A stretch of 5,780 bases of DNA from Oscillospiraceae bacterium. GTDB lineage: Bacteria > Bacillota_A > Clostridia > Oscillospirales > CAG-272. The notes under the pieces were generated by a model. It made no database searches. It was not told where the DNA came from and saw only the letters and a program-made list of their open reading frames with translations. Below are positions 1-5,406 of this stretch, piece after piece. The DNA is taken from the NCBI GenBank assembly GCA_015064195.1, contig SVSO01000192.1, positions 1-5,780 of the forward strand. Direction: 5' to 3'. Each line of letters starts with the position of its first letter. The first letter of the stretch is position 1. Position numbers and translations under genes: made by a program.

Positions 1-12
1 GCTGTCGAGCAT
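1..12 (-). CDS. Start of a downstream gene, cut by the left edge (first four codons only)
   Basis: An ATG on the minus strand at 12..10 is followed by three more open codons (reading M-L-D-S) before the window ends. An AGAAGG ribosome binding site lies at 20-25, seven bases before the ATG, which is good spacing. The ATG comes 21 bp after the capA stop codon, with no terminator between them, so this gene probably belongs to the same transcript. Nothing can be said about its function. It could be a chance ATG, but the binding site and the operon-like spacing favour a real start. Confidence 0.5.
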
Positions 13-33
13 GATTTCGCCTTCTTTTTGCTG

Positions 34-1320
34 TTATTGGAAGAATTTCGTCAGGAACTGTGCATCCACATTTTTCTGGATGATGGAGCGGATATAGGGG
101 AGCGTCCACGTTTTATCCTTGCCGTAATCCGGCGTGCCGTGGAGCGCGCACAGCTCTGCGGTGTAATTCTCCGCCAGATAGACCCCCAGTCCCAGCCGCT
201 CCTTGTTGTAATGGGTGACGGTGGGATTGAAAATGGGATTTTCGATATAAACATTGCCGAAGGCATCCTTCACGATGTCGAAGGTCATCATGCCGCCGAT
301 CATGTTGTAGTTGTCGTACTGGGTGGAGATCAGATTGCCGAGGGAGTAGATGACCAGCGTTTTTGAGCCGTCGGATGCGGTTTTCCATTCCACCGGCTGC
401 ACCACATGAGGATGCATACCGATGATCACATCCGCGCCCGCCTCGGTGATGGCGTTGGCCAGCGTGACCTGCTCCTTTGAGAGCTGGAACCAGTTCTCCT
501 GACCCCAGTGCATCACTACGAACACGAGATCCGCAAGCTTTCTGGCTTCCTTGATTTTGGAGACGATCTCCGCCTCGTCGATGAGGGGAATGAACATCTC
601 ACTGCCGGCATTCAGCGTCATGCCGTTGGTTCCGTATGTATAGGACAGGAACGCGATGGAAATGCCCTGCTCCGTCACCACGCGGATGTTTTCGTAATCG
701 GCGCGGTTCCGGTATCCGCCGAGCAGCGTCACCTCGTCCGCCCATTCGTCCCAATAATCCAGCGTACCGACGTAGCCCTTTTCCTTCATGTCCAGCATAT
801 GGTTGTTGGCAATGTTCACCACGTCAAAGCCAATGTCCACCAGCGTGTCGCCCACTGCTTCGGGGGAGTTGAAGTTGGGATAACCGTAGGCCGCGAACTC
901 ATCGTCGCCGCAGATGGGCGTTTCCTGATTGATGAATGCCAGATCCGCCGACTTGACGAATTCCGCGATGCCGGCATACATATCCTTGAAATTGTAGTCC
1001 TGTCCCGCTTTTGCACGGGCTTTCGCATCGAGGAACACATTCTCGTGGATGATATTGTCGCCCGCCGCAAGGAAAGTGATGCGGGTGGAGCCGTCGTCCA
1101 CCGGCACCGTTGTCTCCGGATATTCGTAAGCGATGCCGTCTTCGGTGCGCACGTTCACGTCCGTTGTCTCGGGAGTCATGGGCGCGGTGATGCGGGTCGC
1201 ATCGGGATCGGTGGTGATGGCGTCCGTCACAAGCCCGAAGTCCGGCGTTTCCGGTGCGCCGCATCCGCCGACAGTCAGAACGGCGAGGATCAGCGCGAAA
1301 AGCTTAGCATATTTCTTCAT
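34..1320 (-). CDS. CapA-family (PGA_cap) lipoprotein
   Basis: This 428-residue protein is a predicted surface lipoprotein of the CapA/PgsA-like family, which has a calcineurin-like metallophosphoesterase fold. A signal peptide runs from residue 1 to 19 and ends in a lipobox (L-T-V-G-G-C), with Cys20 as the expected lipidated residue. Residues 21-80 form a Thr/Pro/Asp-rich linker to the membrane. The catalytic-type domain follows: GDN at 87-89, NQE at 131-133, ANNH at 171-174, HWG at 271-273, GMHPHVVQ at 301-308 and SLGN at 326-329. These are the family's usual metal-site and core motifs, all present. CapA proteins are known from poly-gamma-glutamate capsule synthesis in Bacillus, but many clostridial copies stand alone with no pgsBC genes and unknown substrate; none of those partners is visible here. 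The start is set by an AAGGTG site at 1326-1331, five bases before the ATG, and the ATG overlaps the preceding gene's stop as ATGA. The family is secure, the substrate is not. Confidence 0.9.
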   Translation of the reverse strand: MKKYAKLFALILAVLTVGGCGAPETPDFGLVTDAITTDPDATRITAPMTPETTDVNVRTEDGIAYEYPETTVPVDDGSTRITFLAAGDNIIHENVFLDAKARAKAGQDYNFKDMYAGIAEFVKSADLAFINQETPICGDDEFAAYGYPNFNSPEAVGDTLVDIGFDVVNIANNHMLDMKEKGYVGTLDYWDEWADEVTLLGGYRNRADYENIRVVTEQGISIAFLSYTYGTNGMTLNAGSEMFIPLIDEAEIVSKIKEARKLADLVFVVMHWGQENWFQLSKEQVTLANAITEAGADVIIGMHPHVVQPVEWKTASDGSKTLVIYSLGNLISTQYDNYNMIGGMMTFDIVKDAFGNVYIENPIFNPTVTHYNKERLGLGVYLAENYTAELCALHGTPDYGKDKTWTLPYIRSIIQKNVDAQFLTKFFQ

Positions 1321-1733
1321 TTCGTCACCTTATCGGCACTGCACGGATGCTTGAAAAATTTCTCCAGATCCGCGAACCAGCGCCCTTCGTCATCCTTTGT
1401 AAATCCCAGCCATTTGATGAATTTTTCATCCCCCGCGCCGTCAAAATATGCGGTGTGTACGCCGTGCAGATCGATGAAATTCATCGTCTGGCGGCCCATG
1501 ATGAACATGGCCTCCGTGTCATCCGTTCCGATGGCTTTCGCAAGATCGACGATGTGCGCCGCCTTGCCAAGCCTAAACTGGCAGATGCCCACGAATTCGC
1601 CGTCGAAGGCCTGATCGGGCGTATCGGCCAGCCACGCGCCGTATGCGAGGCAATCAACATCGCAGTCGATGCCGCATTTTTCGCAAAGCGCCGCCTGCAT
1701 TTCTTTATCCTGAATGGGTTTGATGATGAGCAT
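1317..1733 (-). CDS. Small GNAT-like protein, substrate unknown
   Basis: This is a 138-residue soluble protein without signal peptide or membrane segment. Its layout resembles a compact GNAT (N-acetyltransferase) fold: an N-terminal strand (MLIIKPI), a strand pair around residues 46-56 (EFVGICQFRL), a helix at 74-89, then a strand (GVHTAYFDG) at 91-99 and a C-terminal LGFTKDDEGRWFADL segment at 109-123, which looks like the usual GNAT C-terminal strand and hairpin. No clear acetyl-CoA pyrophosphate-binding R/Q-x-x-G-x-G/A loop is visible, so activity is uncertain. An oddity is a Cys cluster at residues 17, 20, 24 and 28. The start at 1733 is chosen because an AGGA site at 1742-1745 lies eight bases upstream; an upstream in-frame ATG at 1802 would overlap rluB without a binding site. 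It begins two bases after the rluB stop and its stop overlaps the capA start as ATGA, so it is translated within the same operon. Confidence 0.7.
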   Translation of the reverse strand: MLIIKPIQDKEMQAALCEKCGIDCDVDCLAYGAWLADTPDQAFDGEFVGICQFRLGKAAHIVDLAKAIGTDDTEAMFIMGRQTMNFIDLHGVHTAYFDGAGDEKFIKWLGFTKDDEGRWFADLEKFFKHPCSADKVTK

Positions 1734-1735
1734 GA

Positions 1736-2482
1736 TTATTTTCCTGCCTTTCCGCCGGATTTTTTCAGATAGTCCACCTGCGATTTTGTCAGATGCCGCC
1801 AAGCGCCGGGCTTTAAATTCGCGAGCCGTATGTCACCGATGGCTATGCGGGTCAGCCGGCGCACGGTAAGCCCGCATTTCTCGCACATTTTGCGGATCTG
1901 ACGGTTGCGGCCCTCGTAAAGCTCCATGCGCAAAACGGTCACATCCCGGCGCACATTGTCGCGCATCTGGTGGATCTCGGTATGTACCGGCTGAATTTCG
2001 TAGCCGTCGATGACCATGGGCGACGACAGCTTTTTGATGATATCCCGTTCCACCTTGCCGTCCACCTCCACGTGGTAGATCTTGGGGATGGAATGGCGGG
2101 GATGGGTGAGCTTCAGGGCCAGATCGCCGTCGTTGGTGAGAAGCAGCAGGCCGTCTGAATCCATGTCCAGCCGTCCCACCGGATAAACCCGCTCGCCCAC
2201 ATCCCGGCAAAGCTCCACAACCGTGGGACGTCCGCGCTCATCCGAGGCGGTTGTCACATAGCCGCGGGGCTTGTTGAGCATGATATAGACGAAATTTTTG
2301 AAGCCGGGCTTGATTATCTTACCCTCAAATTCGATGATGTCCGTCTCCGGGCAGACCTTCTGCCCGATCTCGGCGGGGATGCCGTTGACCGTCACCGCGC
2401 CGCAGGAAATTTCCCGTTCAGCGGCGCGGCGGCTCATCAGACCGGCATCTGCCAGATATTTTTGCAGTCGTAATTCTGTCAT
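1736..2482 (-). CDS. rluB: 23S rRNA pseudouridine synthase, RsuA/RluB family
   Basis: This 248-residue protein is predicted to turn a specific uridine of rRNA into pseudouridine; the RluB subgroup acts in helix 80/89-region 23S rRNA during large-subunit assembly in the cytoplasm. An S4 RNA-binding domain covers about residues 1-60 (LQKYLADAGLMSRR...VTVNG). The catalytic domain follows, with the family signature GRLDMDSDGLLLLTNDG at 103-119, whose Asp106 is the expected nucleophile, and the GRNRQIRKM motif at 191-199. Length matches the family (about 240-250). The start at 2482 is chosen because the S4 domain normally starts two to five residues before this LQKYL. An in-frame ATG at 2536 would add 18 residues unlike the family and has no binding site. 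The ATG lies one base after the dacF stop and no good Shine-Dalgarno sequence precedes it, which suggests translation coupled to dacF. RsuA or RluE/F-like specificity cannot be fully excluded from sequence alone. Confidence 0.9.
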   Translation of the reverse strand: MTELRLQKYLADAGLMSRRAAEREISCGAVTVNGIPAEIGQKVCPETDIIEFEGKIIKPGFKNFVYIMLNKPRGYVTTASDERGRPTVVELCRDVGERVYPVGRLDMDSDGLLLLTNDGDLALKLTHPRHSIPKIYHVEVDGKVERDIIKKLSSPMVIDGYEIQPVHTEIHQMRDNVRRDVTVLRMELYEGRNRQIRKMCEKCGLTVRRLTRIAIGDIRLANLKPGAWRHLTKSQVDYLKKSGGKAGK

Positions 2483-2483
2483 T

Positions 2484-3572
2484 TTAATGAAATATTCTCT
2501 CAAGTAATGTTTTTTTGTAAACGATCCGCGGCGCATCGTTCACGGCATACAGAGGCAGCTCGCCAAGCACCGTTTCGCCGTCGCGGAAAACGATCCGTCC
2601 CAGCACATCGCCGGCCTTGACCGGTGCCCACAGGTAGGGTGCAAGCTCTACTGTCCCGGTGACGGAATGCTCACCCCGCGGCAGAATGACCGTCAGCCCT
2701 TCCCGATTCTGCGCCGTGATTTCACACGCCGCACCGATGCACGGGCGGCGATGGACAATACTCAGCGGCTCGGCCAGCGTCACCGCCTCCAGCGTTTCAA
2801 AGCCAAGATCCAGCATGGCCGTGTGATCCCGCCAATCGTCGGGCGCATTGAGGGTCACGGCAACCAGCGTCACGCCGTCCCGCTCTGCCGCCGACACAAG
2901 ACATCGTCCGCTTGCCTTGGTGAAGCCGGTTTTCACGCCCACCGCGCCGTCATACATCCGCAGGAGCTTGTTGTGATTGTGCAGCTGTCGGGTAGTATCG
3001 CCGATCCGGATGACGTGGGATTCCGACGACACGATCTGCCGGAATGTGGGATTTTTCATGGCGTGGGCTGACAAAATCGCCAGCTCCCGTGCGGTCGTAT
3101 AATGAGAATCGTCGGAAAGTCCGTGGGGATTTGTGAAATGGGTGTCGGAAAGTCCAAGCTCCGCCGCTTTTTCATTCATCAGCGCCGCAAAGCCTTCGAT
3201 GGAACCGCCAAGCTCCAAAGCAATGGCGGCGGCCGCATCGTTGGCACTCTCCAGCATGAGCGCCCACACGAGATCCTCCAGCGTCAGCCTGTCACCCGGC
3301 TCAAGGTAGATGGAGCTTCCCTCCACGCCTGCCGCTTCCGGTGGGACGGTGACGGTGCGTGACAGCGCTCCCGATTCGATGGCGGTAAGGGCTGTCATGA
3401 TCTTGGTGGTGCTGGCCATGGGACGGCGCGTGTCGGCATCCCGCTCGAACACCACCGCTCCGCCCACCTCCATGACGATGGCCGAGCTTGCGGAAATGTC
3501 CAGCGCGCGTGTCGGGACTGCGGCGGTAAAAAGCAAGGCCGCCGCAAGAAAAATTGTCAATAAATTTCGCAT
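2484..3572 (-). CDS. dacF: D-alanyl-D-alanine carboxypeptidase (penicillin-binding protein, DacF/DacB type)
   Basis: This 362-residue exported enzyme is predicted to remove the terminal D-alanine from peptidoglycan pentapeptides and so limit cross-linking. A signal peptide covers about residues 1-23, ending at A-L-D. The three active-site motifs of S11-family serine peptidases are intact: STTK at 54-57 (nucleophile Ser54, Lys57), SAN at 109-111 and KTG at 214-216. A C-terminal PBP5-like beta domain follows from about residue 265. The protein ends with a short basic segment (YKKTLLERIFH), shorter than the amphipathic anchor helix of many relatives, so membrane attachment may be weak. The start has a strong AGGAGG site at 3579-3584 with six bases of spacing. 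In Bacillus the DacF paralogue is made in the forespore and tunes cortex cross-linking; its neighbour gerW here fits such a role, but the copy could equally be the vegetative enzyme. The family is certain, the choice among dacA/dacB/dacF is by context. Confidence 0.9.
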   Translation of the reverse strand: MRNLLTIFLAAALLFTAAVPTRALDISASSAIVMEVGGAVVFERDADTRRPMASTTKIMTALTAIESGALSRTVTVPPEAAGVEGSSIYLEPGDRLTLEDLVWALMLESANDAAAAIALELGGSIEGFAALMNEKAAELGLSDTHFTNPHGLSDDSHYTTARELAILSAHAMKNPTFRQIVSSESHVIRIGDTTRQLHNHNKLLRMYDGAVGVKTGFTKASGRCLVSAAERDGVTLVAVTLNAPDDWRDHTAMLDLGFETLEAVTLAEPLSIVHRRPCIGAACEITAQNREGLTVILPRGEHSVTGTVELAPYLWAPVKAGDVLGRIVFRDGETVLGELPLYAVNDAPRIVYKKTLLERIFH

Positions 3573-3634
3573 AGTGAACCTCCTGAGACTGCAGAAAAAG
3601 CATTCTCAGGCGGCACACGGATTATCCCCGGAAA
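3573..3634 (-). other. Longest intergenic gap (ytfJ to dacF), holding a stem-loop and the dacF ribosome binding site
   Basis: This 62-bp gap is the only spacer of any size in the window. Going in the direction of transcription it holds about 24 bases with no recognisable signal, then a stem-loop at 3582-3610, then the rest of the AGGAGG site and the six-base spacer to the dacF ATG. A GATAAT at 3621-3626 resembles a -10 box, but no -35 element stands at the right distance. Confidence 0.6.
3582..3610 (-). promoter_or_regulatory. Stem-loop overlapping the dacF Shine-Dalgarno site
   Basis: Bases 3582-3588 (cctgaga) and 3604-3610 (tctcagg) are perfect reverse complements. Inside them a single mismatch is followed by three more pairs (3590-3592 with 3600-3602) and a seven-base loop. 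On the minus-strand RNA the 3' arm contains the first AGG of the AGGAGG binding site at 3584-3579, so folding would hide half of it. No U-tract follows the stem, so it is not an intrinsic terminator. The structure is seen directly; a role in limiting dacF translation is an inference. Confidence 0.5.
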
Positions 3635-4123
3635 TTACTGCTCTTCCGTCGCCTCGGCGGATTCTTCCTCTGCGGGAGCTTCCTCCTTGGTATCCTTTTT
3701 CTTGAAAATCGCCATGATTTTGGAAATAATGTCAGGCGAACGCTCGATCATGTTGGCGATGGAATCGATCTTGTCGCCGGAGCCTGCGGTGTTCGGGCCG
3801 ACGTTGAGCAGCTGCACATTGCCGTCGGGGGAAATGACGAGGAAGCCCACGGGCTGTACGGTTACGCCCGTTCCGCCGCCGCCGCCGAAATTGGTAGTCA
3901 GTGCCGCCGGACGCTGCGGCTGTGCATCCGCCACTTTCTTCATGTTTTTGCCAAGATAGTCCACGCCGCCGGATGCAAAGCCGACCATCACCTTGGATAC
4001 AGGGATGACGGTGGTTCCGTTGGGCGTATTGATGGGTGTGCCGATGATGGTGTTTGCGTCCACCACGTTGCGGATCTGCTCAAGGGAAGTTTCGATAATG
4101 CCGGTAATTTTGTTCTCTGCCAT
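3635..4123 (-). CDS. ytfJ: GerW/YtfJ-family sporulation protein
   Basis: This 162-residue protein belongs to the GerW (YtfJ) family. In Bacillus subtilis the family member is made in the forespore and is needed for normal spore germination; its biochemical role is not known. Visible family marks are the N-terminal helix region (KITGIIETSLEQIRNVVDANTIIGTPI), a strand segment GTTVIPVSKVMVGFASGG at about 36-53, and the glycine-rich FGGGGGTGVTVQPVGFLVI stretch at 79-97. The C-terminal tail from about residue 141 is highly charged, first Lys-rich and then Glu/Ala-rich, and probably disordered. There is no signal peptide. An AAGGAG site lies at 4133-4138, nine bases before the ATG, and the gene follows the DUF2953 gene by 22 bp. 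DUF2953 and YtfJ genes are commonly neighbours in Clostridia, which suggests a shared process. Presence of this gene suggests a spore-forming lineage, although the family also occurs in genomes that do not obviously sporulate. Confidence 0.9.
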   Translation of the reverse strand: MAENKITGIIETSLEQIRNVVDANTIIGTPINTPNGTTVIPVSKVMVGFASGGVDYLGKNMKKVADAQPQRPAALTTNFGGGGGTGVTVQPVGFLVISPDGNVQLLNVGPNTAGSGDKIDSIANMIERSPDIISKIMAIFKKKDTKEEAPAEEESAEATEEQ

Positions 4124-4140
4124 TTTTTCTATCTCCTTTG

Positions 4141-4154
4141 GAAGATTAATCTTC
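4141..4154. repeat. 14-bp perfect palindrome at the DUF2953/ytfJ junction
   Basis: The sequence gaagattaatcttc equals its own reverse complement. It spans the last codons and the stop of the DUF2953 gene and ends just before the ytfJ binding site. In RNA it could form only a five-pair, AU-rich stem with a four-base loop, so stability would be low. It may be an operator-like site or chance. Confidence 0.4.
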
Positions 4155-4826
4155 AGATTTTTTTAAGAATCGGATGCCGGAACGGATGAGAATGTCGAAC
4201 AACTGCCAGAGTCGGAATGAAAATGTAAGATCCATGACCGCCCGTGTCTTTTCGCCGAGAAAATCCGGCGTGACCACGACTTCGGCGGGAGCTTTCAGCT
4301 TGGTGTGGGAGACATTCAAAAGAAATTCCATGATGCACTGCACGCCGCCGCAGATCGCGCCGTAGAGGACAGCGGTTTTTGCCGCATCTCCCGTGGCGAC
4401 TGCGATGTTGATCCGCCGCACGTCGATGCGCAGATGATGGCCGAATCGGGCGATGAACACCTTCACAACGCCGAGGATCTTCGCCACAAGGCCGAGGATA
4501 TCCCGCTCGGGCTTCTCCTCATCGGCGGCGATTCGTCGCGCCTCCTTCACCTTGGCGGCGGTTTTCGCATCCTTTTTGTCCGATTCCCGCTCGGATTTGC
4601 TTTTCTCTGCGGCAGCTGCTTTTTTCGCCGCTTTTTCCTGATTTTTCCGGAACTTTTTGATTTTGTAATCCTTCAGCCGCAGTGTTTTTTTCTTGGCGGG
4701 AAGGATCTTCAGGCGGAAGATGCCGATGCCGACAGCAAGGCGCATCTCGTCCGCAAGATCGATCCTCACACTGATTTTGAGGATCAGGATCAACGCTATG
4801 ATGACGGCGGCTATGAGCCAGCCCAT
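4146..4826 (-). CDS. DUF2953 domain membrane-anchored protein
   Basis: This 226-residue protein has one N-terminal membrane segment (about residues 2-17, MGWLIAAVIIALILILK) followed by a DUF2953-like beta region (RIDLADEMRLAVGIGIFRLKI). Residues 45-105 form a very basic, Ala/Lys/Glu-rich stretch that looks like a coiled coil or flexible linker. The conserved C-terminal part has the family marks ATGDAAKTAVLYGA at 144-157 and VVTPDFLGE at 184-192. The function of the family is unknown. In Clostridia it usually sits beside ytfJ/gerW, as here, and a role at the sporulating cell membrane has been suggested by context only. The start at 4826 is chosen because an AAGGAG site at 4835-4840 lies eight bases upstream and the membrane segment begins there; the frame stays open upstream to 4985, but only as an overlap with scpB. 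It starts 34 bp after the scpB stop. Confidence 0.85.
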   Translation of the reverse strand: MGWLIAAVIIALILILKISVRIDLADEMRLAVGIGIFRLKILPAKKKTLRLKDYKIKKFRKNQEKAAKKAAAAEKSKSERESDKKDAKTAAKVKEARRIAADEEKPERDILGLVAKILGVVKVFIARFGHHLRIDVRRINIAVATGDAAKTAVLYGAICGGVQCIMEFLLNVSHTKLKAPAEVVVTPDFLGEKTRAVMDLTFSFRLWQLFDILIRSGIRFLKKSED

Positions 4827-4860
4827 TGCATCCACTCCTTCCGATCGTGATCTTGCCGGC

Positions 4861-5406
4861 TTACTCCGGCTTGGCTTCCACTGTCGCGAAAATTTCCATG
4901 GGCGGCAGCATATCGAGGGAGGTGATGCCGAATACGCGCAGGAATTCGTCGGTGGTGCGGTAAAGCGAGGGGCGTCCGGGCGCATCCAGCCTGCCGCAGA
5001 CCTCGATGAGCTTCTTATCGGTGAGATTATTGACCGCGTAGCTTGAATCTATTCCCCGCACTGACTCGATGTAGGAGCGCGTCACCGGCTGATGATAGGC
5101 AACGATGGCCAGCACCTCCAGGGATGAGCGGGAGAGATTGCCGCCCTGACGCACACCCATGGCCGTGCGGATCTTGGGCGCGAATTCTTCTTTTGTGCAC
5201 AACTGGCAGGCACCGTCAAACTGCACCAGCTGAATGCCGCGGCCGTTTGCGCGGTTGGAATATTCCTCCGCCAGCTCGGATAAAAGCGGCATCACTTCAA
5301 GAGATGTGCATTCCGCCGCCTCCGCCAGCTTTTCGTAGGAAACGGGATATCCGGCGGCGAACAGTACCGCCTCAAGTATAGCTTTCGACTGAATTTTGTC
5401 CACCAT
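4861..5406 (-). CDS. scpB: Segregation and condensation protein B
   Basis: This 181-residue protein is the ScpB subunit of the SMC-ScpAB condensin. Dimers of ScpB bind the ScpA kleisin, and the complex compacts and helps separate newly replicated origins in the cytoplasm. Two winged-helix domains are visible: the first at about residues 5-80, beginning SKAILEAVLFAAGYPVS, the second at about 91-165 with the family signature LSRSSLEVLAIVAYHQPVTR at 91-110, the segment VRGIDSSYAVNNL at 116-128 and GRLDAPGRPSLYRTT at 138-152. Length is typical. The start has a strong AAAGGAG site at 5415-5421, eight bases upstream, inside the scpA coding region. The 35-bp overlap with scpA is usual for this pair and points to coupled translation and matched subunit amounts. 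Confidence 0.95.
   Translation of the reverse strand: MVDKIQSKAILEAVLFAAGYPVSYEKLAEAAECTSLEVMPLLSELAEEYSNRANGRGIQLVQFDGACQLCTKEEFAPKIRTAMGVRQGGNLSRSSLEVLAIVAYHQPVTRSYIESVRGIDSSYAVNNLTDKKLIEVCGRLDAPGRPSLYRTTDEFLRVFGITSLDMLPPMEIFATVEAKPE

Noticed and set aside
1..13. Eight-base match (gctgtcga) between the left edge and the inverted repeat at the right edge
   Set aside because: The match is too short to be meaningful and does not extend; it gives no support for a circular or terminally repeated molecule.
508..1614. Long plus-strand open frame (368 codons) opposite capA and the GNAT-like gene
   Set aside because: It lies fully antisense to two genes with clear protein signatures or operon spacing, has a composition rich in His, Arg and Val without recognisable motifs, and is explained by the GC-rich codon bias of the opposite strand.
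3582..3610. The dacF leader stem-loop as an intrinsic terminator
   Set aside because: The bases after the stem are AGG-TTCACT-ATG with no U-tract; the only T-rich run is in the loop.
3621..3626. GATAAT on the minus strand as a possible -10 box for dacF
   Set aside because: No TTGACA-like -35 element stands 16-18 bases upstream, and I could not match a forespore sigma-factor promoter there.
4305..4850. Plus-strand open frame (181 codons) opposite the DUF2953 gene
   Set aside because: It is the mirror of the Lys/Ala-rich region, giving Phe/Leu-rich nonsense with no family features.
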